From: Methanomicrobia archaeon DTU008
Lineage (GTDB): Archaea; Thermoplasmatota; Thermoplasmata; Methanomassiliicoccales; Methanomassiliicoccaceae
Length of the DNA: 41,711 nt
Direction of reading: 5' to 3'
NCBI GenBank assembly: GCA_001512965.1
Contig: LFRW01000035.1
Location: forward strand, 136,303 to 178,013
How positions within the stretch are numbered: position 1 is the first letter of the stretch; each line of letters opens with the position of its first letter. The notes beneath the pieces are model-generated. The model had not been told where the DNA came from, did not search any database, and saw only the letters and a program-made list of their open reading frames with translations. Below are positions 1 through 7,684 of this stretch, one piece after another. The translations under genes were made by a program, and so were the position numbers.

Positions 1-46
1 CGACGGCCACGGCAGCCATGGCCACTATCTTCGTGTTCTTTACCAT
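1..46 (-). CDS. ABC transporter substrate-binding protein, N-terminal fragment (ProX/OpuAC type, by context)
   Basis: Only the first 15 codons lie inside the window. The reading starts with ATG at 46-44 and begins MVKNTKIVAMAAVAV, a basic N-terminus followed by a hydrophobic stretch that looks like the start of a signal peptide or lipoprotein leader. An AGAGG sequence lies a few bases upstream of the ATG. It follows the permease gene (stop at 89) on the same strand, where the substrate-binding subunit of a glycine betaine-type importer is normally found. The identity comes from position and the leader-like N-terminus, not from any binding-domain sequence. Confidence 0.6.
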   Translation of the reverse strand, partial: MVKNTKIVAMAAVAV

Positions 47-88
47 ATCTATACCTCTTTGTTCACAGACCTTCTCGAACGCAGACGA

Positions 89-925
89 TCAGAGGGGCTT
101 GCTCGCCCCTCCGATGTTCTGCGATATCCTGTCGAGGATGACTGCGATGATCACGATGGCCAGTCCGGCCTCGAAGCCCATCGCCACATCTATCCTCTGG
201 ATCGACATCAGGACGTTGTAGCCCAGGCCGCGCGCTCCGATCATGGAGGCGATCACCACCATGGACAGCGACAGCATGACGCACTGATTGATCCCCGCTC
301 GAATGCTGGGCATGGCCACTGGCAGCTGGACATAGGACAGCTTCTGGAGTCTAGAGCTGCCGAAGGAGTCGGCCACCTCGTTCAGCTCCCTGGGCACCTG
401 CCGTATCCCCAGGTTGGTAAGGCGTACCACGGGTGGCAGGGCGAAGACCACCGTGGCGATCATTCCCGGAACATTGCCAAGTCCGAAGAAGATGACCACT
501 GGGATCAGGTATACGAACGAAGGCATCGTCTGCATGAAGTCCAGGAAGACCTTGACCACGGCCTCCACCTTGGTGTTACGTGAGGACATTATGCCCAACG
601 GAATTCCTATGAGGACGGCGGCGCCCGCCGCCACCAGCACCAGGGACAGTGTTTCCATGGTTTGGTCCCACAGCCCCATGTTGTCGATTAGGAGCAACCC
701 TAATGCCACGCCGATCGTCAACAGCACCTTCCTGGTCAGTATCAGGGTGACCACAGACATCAGGAGGATGAACGTCACGGAGGGGAAGAATGCCAGGATG
801 GAGCTGACGGCCTCCAGCAAGAACTTCAGGAAGCCGGAGATGGCATCCAGGAGGAAGCTCAGGTTCAGCGCGATCCATTCGACCAGTGCTTCCGCCCATT
901 CGCCAAAAGGTATCCTGGAGCTCAC
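89..925 (-). CDS. proW: Glycine betaine/proline-type ABC transporter permease (ProW/OpuAB family)
   Basis: This 278-residue integral membrane protein is the channel subunit of a quaternary-amine/osmolyte importer. Hydrophobic segments lie near residues 20-48, 50-80, 93-112, 130-165 and 212-265. The cytoplasmic EAA loop that contacts the ATPase is recognisable at about 183-202 (EVADSFGSSRLQKLSYVQLP). The start is a GTG at 925 that overlaps the TGA of the upstream ATPase gene (GTGA), with GGAGG just upstream, so the two genes are translationally coupled. The binding protein follows downstream. The substrate is probably glycine betaine or a related compound; the sequence alone does not separate betaine, proline betaine or choline. 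Confidence 0.92.
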   Translation of the reverse strand: MSSRIPFGEWAEALVEWIALNLSFLLDAISGFLKFLLEAVSSILAFFPSVTFILLMSVVTLILTRKVLLTIGVALGLLLIDNMGLWDQTMETLSLVLVAAGAAVLIGIPLGIMSSRNTKVEAVVKVFLDFMQTMPSFVYLIPVVIFFGLGNVPGMIATVVFALPPVVRLTNLGIRQVPRELNEVADSFGSSRLQKLSYVQLPVAMPSIRAGINQCVMLSLSMVVIASMIGARGLGYNVLMSIQRIDVAMGFEAGLAIVIIAVILDRISQNIGGASKPL

Positions 926-2334
926 GCCATCACCTCCTCCTTATCGGCGACGAACTCGTCCGGACGTATCTTGTCCATGACCGAACCCGGGTAGATGACC
1001 CCTATCAGGACGCCGGCATCGTTCAGCACCGGTATGGGGTAATCAGTCTCCACCAGGATGGCGATGAGGTCCTCGACCTTGGTGTCTGGCGTCACGGTCC
1101 TGATGCTATCGTTGACGGCCTCGCTCAGGGGTGCCGACCTCTCAAGGGCCCTCAGGATGTCCTCGGCCTTCACCAGTCCGACGAAGCGCCTGTCCTTGTC
1201 GACGACCATCCCGATCACCTGATCGGAGTCGTCCAGCATCTTCAATGCGGTGCGGGGCCCCATCTTCAGGGGTATGACCAGTTCAGGCCTCTTCATCAGG
1301 CTCTCGCATGTCAGAACCTTCGAGCGATCTATGCCATTCAGGAAACTGGCCACATACTCGTCGGCAGGGTTGCTAAGGATCTCTTCCGGAGTGCCGACCT
1401 GCACTACCTGACCATCCCTCATGATGGCGATGCGGTCGCCAAGTCTCAAGGCCTCATCCAGGTCGTGGCTGACGAAGACGACGGTCTTCCTCAACTTGTC
1501 ATGCAGCTCGATAAGCTCGTCCTGCATGCTCCTACGGATGATGGGGTCCAGTGCGCTGAACGCTTCATCCATGAGGAGGATGGCAGGATCGGTCGCCAAG
1601 GCCCTGGCCAGTCCCACCCTCTGTTTCATCCCTCCGCTCAACGCGGAGGGCAGGGCCGACTCATACCCCTTCAGGCCCACCAGCTCCAACATCTCCTGTG
1701 CCTTGGCGCGCCTTTCTTCCAGCGGCATGCCCCTGACCTCCAGCCCGTAGGCTACGTTGTCGATGACGCTCCTATGGGGCAACAGGCCGAAGTTCTGGAA
1801 CACCATGCCTATCTGGGTTCGGCGAAAGTTCAGCAGGTCCTTGTCGTCCAGCTTTCGAATGTCGATGCCATTGACGATTATGCTCCCTTCGGTTGCTTCA
1901 ATGAGCCTGTTGAGACATCTCAACAACGTCGATTTTCCAGAGCCGGAGAGCCCCATCACCACGAATATCTCGCCCTTGCGTATGTCGAGATCGATGTCCT
2001 TCAGGCCCACTACTGAGCCTGTGCGTTCCAGCACCTCTTGCTTGTCCGCCCCTTCCTCCAGCATCCTCATGGCCGCTTGGGGTCTGGAGCCGAACACCTT
2101 GGTGAGGCCCCTGATGGAGATGATGTCCTCAACTTCTTCCCCTTCGGGAGAGGCGATCTCATATCCTGTTCCAGCAGGGTAGCTGGGATCCTCATCAGGT
2201 TGGCCAGCGTATGCCGAGACCTGAAATTCCCTTACCCATCTTCGTACTGGCATGAATAGGTGGTCTAGTTGGCGGGACAGGCTGGTCTCCAGGCGAGCCA
2301 GCATATCCTTTGCTGCACTAGTGTTTAATGGCAT
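922..2334 (-). CDS. proV: Glycine betaine/proline-type ABC transporter ATP-binding protein with tandem CBS domains
   Basis: The protein has about 470 residues from the ATG at 2334. It shows a full ABC ATPase: Walker A GLSGSGKST (about 128-136), Q-loop in MVFQNFGLLPHR, signature LSGGM (about 232-236) and Walker B ILLMDE (about 252-257). Two CBS domains fill roughly the last 130 residues, as in OpuAA/ProV, where they sense ionic strength or nucleotides. I chose the ATG at 2334 because AGGGGAATGGAAT precedes it; an in-frame start at 2376 would add 14 unconvincing residues. Even so, about 70 residues precede the usual ProV start (IISIRGLTKVFG), a longer N-terminus than typical. It is the first gene of the operon and overlaps proW by 4 bp. 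Expression is probably osmotically controlled, by analogy only. Confidence 0.92.
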   Translation of the reverse strand: MPLNTSAAKDMLARLETSLSRQLDHLFMPVRRWVREFQVSAYAGQPDEDPSYPAGTGYEIASPEGEEVEDIISIRGLTKVFGSRPQAAMRMLEEGADKQEVLERTGSVVGLKDIDLDIRKGEIFVVMGLSGSGKSTLLRCLNRLIEATEGSIIVNGIDIRKLDDKDLLNFRRTQIGMVFQNFGLLPHRSVIDNVAYGLEVRGMPLEERRAKAQEMLELVGLKGYESALPSALSGGMKQRVGLARALATDPAILLMDEAFSALDPIIRRSMQDELIELHDKLRKTVVFVSHDLDEALRLGDRIAIMRDGQVVQVGTPEEILSNPADEYVASFLNGIDRSKVLTCESLMKRPELVIPLKMGPRTALKMLDDSDQVIGMVVDKDRRFVGLVKAEDILRALERSAPLSEAVNDSIRTVTPDTKVEDLIAILVETDYPIPVLNDAGVLIGVIYPGSVMDKIRPDEFVADKEEVMA

Positions 2335-2420
2335 ATTCCATTCCCCTGCTGCGCCATGTCCGTGCCATGCAAGCATGTCGCACCAACGGCGCGGCCAGAT
2401 ATTGGCGCTCGGTATGTGTC

Positions 2421-2449
2421 CGGTTCGAAAACAAACGGAACACGAACCG
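2421..2449. promoter_or_regulatory. Inverted repeat upstream of proV (candidate operator)
   Basis: The arms CGGTTCG (2421-2427) and CGAACCG (2443-2449) form a perfect 7-bp inverted repeat about 90 bp upstream of the proV start. It sits next to a very AT-rich block (about 2465-2545) that contains TATA-like sequences such as TTTAAATATA and TTTTAAAAG. Position and symmetry suggest a regulator site. No regulator is identified and no other copy was seen in the window. Confidence 0.35.
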
Positions 2450-2655
2450 TTTCAATCACGGTATCCATTAAGTGATTTTACCCGAAACTCTTTTAAAATA
2501 ACAGTAATAATTTATATTTAACCTATAATCTAAAATTATGTGGATGCTCGCCATATGATGGGCTCGAGCCCCCGATATGCTGACCCGCCCCGGCGGCCAT
2601 GGTCAACTAGGGGCTTCAAGCTACATTCTATCCATCGTGCAATGGCTCTAGGAAA

Positions 2656-2666
2656 CTTTATTAAGT
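2656..2666 (+). promoter_or_regulatory. TATA box of the tRNA gene
   Basis: CTTTATTAAG lies about 25-35 bp upstream of the mature 5' end of the initiator tRNA. This is the distance expected for an archaeal TBP site with transcription starting at or just before the tRNA. Confidence 0.5.
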
Positions 2667-2690
2667 AATGCGCAATAGTGGTGCTTACAC

Positions 2691-2765
2691 AGCGGGGTGG
2701 GGTAGCCAGGACATCCCGTCGGGCTCATAACCCGGAGACCGGTCGTTCAAATCGACCCCCCGCTA
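2691..2765 (+). tRNA. Initiator tRNA-Met (CAT)
   Basis: A complete cloverleaf can be folded by eye. The acceptor stem is AGCGGGG (2691-2697) with CCCCGCT (2758-2764) and discriminator A at 2765. The anticodon stem is CGGG/CCCG around the loop CTCATAA, with anticodon CAT at 2726-2728. The T arm is GGTCG-TTCAAAT-CGACC. The A1-U72 pair and the run of G:C pairs in the anticodon stem are hallmarks of the archaeal initiator rather than elongator tRNA-Met. There is no intron, and the 3' CCA is not encoded (CTCC follows). A TATA-like CTTTATTAAG lies about 30 bp upstream. Confidence 0.96.
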
Positions 2766-2808
2766 CTCCTTTCTTCTATCGTTCCGCCAATATTGATTTA
2801 TCATCGGC

Positions 2809-3231
2809 ATGGGTTCTCTTAACTCAATGTCCGTTCTTGACATCGTCGATCCAGTTGAGATCGTCGAGATCATAGCTTGGATCATCGCAGCGTTCGGACT
2901 CATCATCATAATACTGGCCAGTTTCGATACGTTCATCCGTCTTGTCAACCTTTTCATCATCCGCCATCCAGATGAACAACACGAGCGGTTGGACCTGGTC
3001 GTCCTCCGCGAGAAGCTCACCTCCCGCATCATTTTCGGTCTGGACTTTCTGATCGCCAGCGACGTCGTTCTAAGCGTGCTCGTCCCCAATCTCGAGGAGA
3101 TATTGCGACTGGGCGGAACGGTCCTGATCAGGGTGGTCCTCACATTCCTGATAAGCAAGGAGACACAGGAACTGGAGAGGAGGCAGCAATGGGAGAGGGA
3201 GCACGACCATTTGGGCGACCGGGAGGCGTGA
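2809..3231 (+). CDS. DUF1622-like small membrane protein
   Basis: This protein has 140 residues. Hydrophobic segments lie near residues 16-40 (after IVDPVEIVEI), 75-92 and 104-116, and the C-terminus is charged. The pattern, with conserved-looking 'LVVLREKLTSRIIFGLDFLIASDVV', matches my memory of the DUF1622 family of small integral membrane proteins of unknown function. An in-frame ATG at 2827 may be the true start, because a weak TATA-like ATTGATTTATC lies about 26 bp before it, which would make the mRNA leaderless. It ends about 34 bp before glpA, and a separate TATA-like sequence stands before glpA, so co-transcription is uncertain. Confidence 0.7.
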   Translation: MGSLNSMSVLDIVDPVEIVEIIAWIIAAFGLIIIILASFDTFIRLVNLFIIRHPDEQHERLDLVVLREKLTSRIIFGLDFLIASDVVLSVLVPNLEEILRLGGTVLIRVVLTFLISKETQELERRQQWEREHDHLGDREA

Positions 3232-3243
3232 AATAATATAAGC
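3231..3243 (+). promoter_or_regulatory. TATA box of the glpABC operon
   Basis: AAATAATATAAGC is centred about 27 bp upstream of the glpA ATG (3265). This spacing suggests a transcript that begins at or next to the start codon (leaderless mRNA). Confidence 0.5.
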
Positions 3244-3264
3244 AACGAGCGAGCTTGCAGGCCG

Positions 3265-4776
3265 ATGCGTTCGAGGGTGGATGCGCTCATCATAGGCGGC
3301 GGTGCAACTGGCGCGGGCATAGCCAGGGACCTTTCCATGAGGGGGGCCAAGGTCCTGCTGACCGAAAGGGGGGACTTCGCAGCTGGCGCCACCGGGGCCA
3401 ATCACGGCATGCTTCATAGCGGGGCGAGATACGCGGTCAACGACCCCGCGTCGGCCAGGGAGTGCGCTGAGGAGGGAAGGATACTCAAGCGCATAGCTCG
3501 GTTCTGCATAGAGGACACCGGTGGACTGTTCGTTGCCGCTGGCGAGGATGACGCAAGATATATGGACCGATTCCTTCCGGCATGCCGCGATGCTGGCATA
3601 GGGGTCAGGGAGATAGGGGTGGATGAGGCCTTGGAGATGGAGGCGGGCCTGGACAAAAGCATCCAGGCCGCCGTGGAGGTTCCAGATGCCTCGCTGGACC
3701 CGTTCTTCCTGACCCTTGGGAACGTCAACTCGGCCCGCGGTCATGGCGCAACGGTGCTGAACCATTCCCCTGTTCAGAGTATAAGAAGAACCGGGAGCGG
3801 CTTCGAGGTCACCATCGGGCGAGGCCGGAGGGAACGCCGGATCTCTGCGGACGTGATCGTCAATGCCGCAGGGTCCTGGGCAGGCGAGGTCGCGGCCATG
3901 CTGGGCGCATCCATACCCATATGCGTGGACAAGGGAACCCTGGTGGTGTTCAACGGCCGGCTGGTGAACCGCCTGGTCAATCGCCTACGCCCCCCGTCGG
4001 ACGGCGACATACTGGTGCCTCACCGGACGGCCACCATCCTGGGGACGACGTCATCGCCAGGCATGCCGGGGGAGGCGGCGACCTCGGAGGAGGTGGAGCG
4101 TCTGATCGCTCAGGCCGCCGCCGTCCTTCCCGGCATCCGGGCGGCAAGGGCGGTACGCGCATATGCCGGCACCAGGCCACTGCTTGGCAGCGGGAAGACC
4201 GGCCGAGGGGCGACAAGGACGTTCCAGGTGATCGATCATGGCAAGGATGGGATAGATGGACTGATCAGCGTCGTGGGAGGAAAGTTGACGACCTATCGTC
4301 TCATGGCCGAAAAGGTATCGGATGCGGTAATGGAGAAACTGGAGCTCGGCGGGAGGTGCCGCACTGCCGATGAAGAGATCGTGCCGTTCGATGATGGCCC
4401 GTCCGATCGATTCGACATCGAGGCGATGCGCTACCGGCAAGGAACGAAGGAGTTGAGCATGCCCTTAGTACCCGGGTGCGGCTGCGAGGCCGTCTCCCGT
4501 GAAGAGCTCGAACTCCAGGCATCGTCGCCGGACGTTGCCGACATCGGCGACCTGATGCGACGGACGCGAGCAGGCATGGGCTACTGCCAGGCCGGGCTAT
4601 GTGCGGTGAACATGGCATCGGCGATGGGCATGGGGACAAGGGAGCTTCGACGATATCTCGGCGAAAGGTGGAAAGGTGTGGAACCGGTCCTGTTCGGCGA
4701 ACAGCTCCGGCAGGAGGTCTTCAAGGCCCACCTCATTAGAGTGTACGGGTTCGACCATACGGGGGCGGACGAATGA
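3265..4776 (+). CDS. glpA: Anaerobic glycerol-3-phosphate dehydrogenase subunit A
   Basis: This 503-residue flavoprotein oxidises sn-glycerol-3-phosphate to dihydroxyacetone phosphate. The N-terminal FAD-binding Rossmann motif is at about 7-16 (ALIIGGGATG), followed by the family motif ATGANHGMLHSGARYAV. The C-terminus carries a BFD-type [2Fe-2S] domain with Cys405, Cys407, Cys441 and Cys446 (CGC ... YCQAGLC), which is characteristic of GlpA and absent from GlpD. The stop overlaps the glpB ATG by 4 bp. Finding the catalytic, FAD and FeS subunits together (glpABC) makes this assignment firm. It may use G3P from bacterial-type lipids or glycerol, since archaeal lipids themselves use glycerol-1-phosphate. 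Confidence 0.93.
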   Translation: MRSRVDALIIGGGATGAGIARDLSMRGAKVLLTERGDFAAGATGANHGMLHSGARYAVNDPASARECAEEGRILKRIARFCIEDTGGLFVAAGEDDARYMDRFLPACRDAGIGVREIGVDEALEMEAGLDKSIQAAVEVPDASLDPFFLTLGNVNSARGHGATVLNHSPVQSIRRTGSGFEVTIGRGRRERRISADVIVNAAGSWAGEVAAMLGASIPICVDKGTLVVFNGRLVNRLVNRLRPPSDGDILVPHRTATILGTTSSPGMPGEAATSEEVERLIAQAAAVLPGIRAARAVRAYAGTRPLLGSGKTGRGATRTFQVIDHGKDGIDGLISVVGGKLTTYRLMAEKVSDAVMEKLELGGRCRTADEEIVPFDDGPSDRFDIEAMRYRQGTKELSMPLVPGCGCEAVSREELELQASSPDVADIGDLMRRTRAGMGYCQAGLCAVNMASAMGMGTRELRRYLGERWKGVEPVLFGEQLRQEVFKAHLIRVYGFDHTGADE

Positions 4777-5876
4777 GCCTTCCTTCCCTGGACGTCGACG
4801 TTCTGGTCGTGGGGGGCGGCGCGGCAGGTCTCACGGCGGCCTCCCGCCTTGCGCTGAACGGGAGAAGCGTCGCGGTCGCGTCCTCGGCCACGCCGGCAAC
4901 GGCCCTGTCCACCGGTAGGATCCTGCTCGATGTGGACGATCCCGCGGCAGAGGAGTGGGCATCCTTCACCCTTGCCCAGTTCCGTCGGCAGGGGGCATAC
5001 TACGTCATGTCTAAGAAACCGGTCGTCGCCATGACCAACCTTGGAACCCGGATGCGGCAATCGATAACCAGCCCATTGTTCGACTGGACCCGCACCGACC
5101 GGAACGTTGCGGTGGTGGGTTTCATCGGCAACTGCGATCTGGACCCCGACCTGGTGGCCCGGGAAGTGGGGCGTTCGCGTCGCGCCAGGCCAAGGCCGTA
5201 CTGGTTCTCCCCCTCCTACTCGCCAGAGCTGGACCGGGACCTGTTCGTTGAAGAGCTGGGCAGGGCCCTCATGCAGGATGTCTCCGAGGAGACGGTAGTG
5301 CTTCCCCCCATGCCGCAGAGATCACCGTATGACATCATGGCCGAGCTGCGGAAGCGATCGGGCAAGAACGTCGTGGAGGCGGCCACTCCCCTCTCGTGGC
5401 CTGGCCGGCGCCTCCAATCCCTGCTGGAAGGCGTAGCCGCAAGGCTCGGCGTAACTCTGCTCAAGGACCGACGACTGGCCTCGATCCAGCTGGATGGGGG
5501 GGAGGCATCTGCGGCCCAACTGTCATCGGGAGGAAGGTCGCAGAGGGTAGATTTCAACGCGCTCGTGTTGGCCACCGGCAATGTCACGTCAGGCGGCCTG
5601 GCCGTGGAAGGACGCGATATCGTCGACCCGCTCGGCATTTTCCAAGTGGCATCCTCTCCTGCATCCGGCATCGCCTCCCGGCACCTCCTCTCTGCCCTGT
5701 CGTCCGGGATGGTGACCCGAGACGGGAAAGCGGTCACCAGGCAAGGCTCGACACTTCGCAACGTCATCCCGGTGGGTTCGCTCGTCAGAGGCATGTCGTA
5801 TCCCCTGGGCCGTGGCCTTGGCGATGTGGTTCTGCAGGCGTGGAAGGCAGCCCTGGTCGCGGAGGATGCGCTATGA
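4773..5876 (+). CDS. glpB: Anaerobic glycerol-3-phosphate dehydrogenase subunit B
   Basis: This 367-residue flavoprotein is shorter than the roughly 420-residue bacterial GlpB. It has an N-terminal dinucleotide-binding motif (VLVVGGGAAGLTAA, about 10-23) and a C-terminal FAD-type motif ending in LGRGLGDVVLQAWKAA. In the GlpABC complex it passes electrons from GlpA towards the FeS subunit GlpC. It overlaps glpA and glpC by 4 bp each (ATGA). Identification rests mainly on its place between unambiguous glpA and glpC genes and on the flavoprotein fold. Confidence 0.85.
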   Translation: MSLPSLDVDVLVVGGGAAGLTAASRLALNGRSVAVASSATPATALSTGRILLDVDDPAAEEWASFTLAQFRRQGAYYVMSKKPVVAMTNLGTRMRQSITSPLFDWTRTDRNVAVVGFIGNCDLDPDLVAREVGRSRRARPRPYWFSPSYSPELDRDLFVEELGRALMQDVSEETVVLPPMPQRSPYDIMAELRKRSGKNVVEAATPLSWPGRRLQSLLEGVAARLGVTLLKDRRLASIQLDGGEASAAQLSSGGRSQRVDFNALVLATGNVTSGGLAVEGRDIVDPLGIFQVASSPASGIASRHLLSALSSGMVTRDGKAVTRQGSTLRNVIPVGSLVRGMSYPLGRGLGDVVLQAWKAALVAEDAL

Positions 5877-6898
5877 TCCGCCGCACCGAGGATGGCTGCA
5901 TCAAGTGCGGAGCCTGCCAGAGCGTGTGCCCGGTCATGAGGCTGGAGGGCTATCAGCGATTTCCCGGGCCTCGTCGCCTTGCGGTCGAAGCACCGAGATT
6001 CTCCAGGGAGCTGGCGGCGCTCTCGGGGCCCCTGCAGATGTGTACATCCTGTGCGCAGTGCGAATCGGCCTGTCCGTCGAGATTGCCGATCACCGATGCG
6101 ATCATGCGACTTCGCGCCCGGTTCGGGACCTCGACCGAAGGCGGAGAACGCATGCTTCGCAACGTCCGCCAGCATGGTCGAACGGTCGCCCCTGTCAGTA
6201 GATCGATGGCTCCGACGGAAGGCTCGGCGCTGTTCTTCCCCGGATGCATCGGTGAGGCAAGGACACCGTTGTCGGTGCAGATGACCCTGGACTTGCTCCT
6301 CGCCGTTGGTGACGGGATCTACATCCCCGAACGATGGCACTGTTGCGGCTCCCCGCTGCAGAAGATCGGAGCGCAAGATGAGGCGAACAGGCTTCGAGAC
6401 CTCAACACCTCCATATTGGAAGGTGCCGAGGAAGTGATCACCGCATGCCCCGGTTGCGCCGTGCAGCTGCGGCGGGCGAACGGGGTGGAGGCCCTGCACG
6501 TGTTGGAATACCTCTACGAGTCGATCACACCTTCACGGCTGAGATGGCGTTCGCCCCGCCCGATGACCGTGGCGATTCACTCCCCCTGTCATCTCGTGAG
6601 ATCGGTAGGACCCCACACCATCGACTATGCACGTGAACTGTTGGCCTCCGTCGACGGATTGAGGGTGGTGGACATGGATGATGAAGGCTGCTGTGGTGGG
6701 GGAGGCGGAGTGGCCTCCGCGCGACCGGAGCTGGCGGCAAGGATGGCACGGCGGAGGACCGATAGCGCTACCAGGGCTGGCGCGGAGGTCCTTCTCGCGC
6801 CCTGTCCGTTTTGCGTCGTGAACCTGGAGAGGGCTGGAGGGCTGAAGGTGCAGGACCTGACCTCCTTCCTTGCGACTCTTTCGGAGAACCGGCAATAA
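5873..6898 (+). CDS. glpC: Anaerobic glycerol-3-phosphate dehydrogenase subunit C (HdrD-like FeS/CCG protein)
   Basis: The protein has 341 residues. Two ferredoxin-type [4Fe-4S] motifs stand at the N-terminus (Cys9, 12, 15, 19 and Cys57, 60, 63, 67), followed by two CCG domains (FFPGCIGE ... HCCGSPL ... CPGC and HSPCHL ... GCCGGGGG ... CPFC). This is the architecture of GlpC and of HdrD, so it may pass electrons to a quinone-like carrier or to a heterodisulfide-linked chain. The ATG at 5873 overlaps the glpB stop, and earlier in-frame starts would run deep into glpB. Alone it could be called HdrD-like, but the operon makes GlpC the better name. Confidence 0.88.
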   Translation: MIRRTEDGCIKCGACQSVCPVMRLEGYQRFPGPRRLAVEAPRFSRELAALSGPLQMCTSCAQCESACPSRLPITDAIMRLRARFGTSTEGGERMLRNVRQHGRTVAPVSRSMAPTEGSALFFPGCIGEARTPLSVQMTLDLLLAVGDGIYIPERWHCCGSPLQKIGAQDEANRLRDLNTSILEGAEEVITACPGCAVQLRRANGVEALHVLEYLYESITPSRLRWRSPRPMTVAIHSPCHLVRSVGPHTIDYARELLASVDGLRVVDMDDEGCCGGGGGVASARPELAARMARRRTDSATRAGAEVLLAPCPFCVVNLERAGGLKVQDLTSFLATLSENRQ

Positions 6899-6918
6899 TG
6901 AATAAATAGGTCGATGGC

Positions 6919-7143
6919 GTGGTAGGAGCATTGAACACTGAAAAGCCTATTTGCCTCTCTTGTCTCTACATGGACAAGCGGCCCGAATCGGGCATAAATG
7001 CAGGCCTGTTCTTCTGTCAAAAGAAGATGCTGATCCTCCGGCCCAAGGCGGAATGCCCTCTATACATCAAGGCGACCGCCAAGAACCTGGAGAGCTTCAA
7101 AGCATCGATCTACGGAACCATGATGGCCGAAGAGATGGAGTGA
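6919..7143 (+). CDS. Small cysteine-containing protein, function unknown
   Basis: This is a 74-residue ORF with four cysteines arranged as CLSC ... FFC ... EC, which could bind zinc or an FeS cluster. It starts at GTG 6919; a TTG at 6931 preceded by GGAG is an alternative. It follows glpC by about 20 bp on the same strand, and an AT-rich ATAATGAATAAATAGG between them could be either the end of the operon or a promoter. I do not recognise the family. The regular Cys spacing and good codon pattern argue that it is real. Confidence 0.6.
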   Translation: MVGALNTEKPICLSCLYMDKRPESGINAGLFFCQKKMLILRPKAECPLYIKATAKNLESFKASIYGTMMAEEME

Positions 7144-7636
7144 GGACAGCTCACTCCTGGCAGTCGCCATACATCTGACGGTGCGATTCACCCCGGGTCG
7201 CTAGCATTGTGCTCGGACAACTCCCTAGCTTCAGCGCTCTCGCGCCATAGGGACGTTTTCGGCACGCTCATCATCGACGTTGGGTCGACGCCCCTCGCTC
7301 GTTCCGAGGCTCGGCACTGGAATCGTCACGCATCGCAACCGGCCTTCAGTATCATGGAGCAGGCCTGCCCCATTGTGGCCTGTATCAGCTTCAGCCATCG
7401 ATGCTGGATATTCAGCGAGAAATAGATGGAGCGGCCTCTTTCCGCTCTGCATGGTCGACAGGACGATCACGGATGGGCGCAGCCCTCCATGGCCTGCTAG
7501 AAGCTCCCATTCGAGCCCACCCCTGGGTCGGACCAGGGAGCATGCGCCATTGGTCAACGCATGGATCGAGCGTTGCTGAAACCTGTTGTCACATCAGCGC
7601 ATAGCGTGGGACCCGTTTCGATATCTGCGTTTTTTG
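7144..7636. other. Gene-poor intergenic stretch
   Basis: About 490 bp lie between the small Cys protein and the glmU-like promoter. ORFs on both strands are short and have no protein-like composition or recognisable motif. I see no tRNA, repeat array or clear hairpin with a T-run. It may hold a decayed gene or an unrecognised small RNA. Confidence 0.4.
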
Positions 7637-7649
7637 AATAATATTTAAG
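7637..7649 (+). promoter_or_regulatory. TATA box of the glmU-like/glmS operon
   Basis: AATAATATTTAAG stands about 40 bp upstream of the GTG start at 7685. A short leader with GGGAG about 8 bp before the start is implied. Confidence 0.5.
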
Positions 7650-7684
7650 TCGCTGTAGTTGAATCGAGATTTGGGAGATCGCTC

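Noticed and set aside
886-2016. Plus-strand reading frame opposite proV
   Set aside because: It is an antisense shadow of an ABC ATPase gene with perfect motifs.
5216-6499. Minus-strand reading frame opposite glpB and glpC
   Set aside because: It is rich in Arg, Ser and Pro, has no motif, and is antisense to clear glp genes.
7231-7557. Minus-strand ORF of 108 codons between the small Cys protein and the glmU-like gene
   Set aside because: No motif, promoter or convincing ribosome-binding site was seen. It could be a decayed gene, but I cannot support it.
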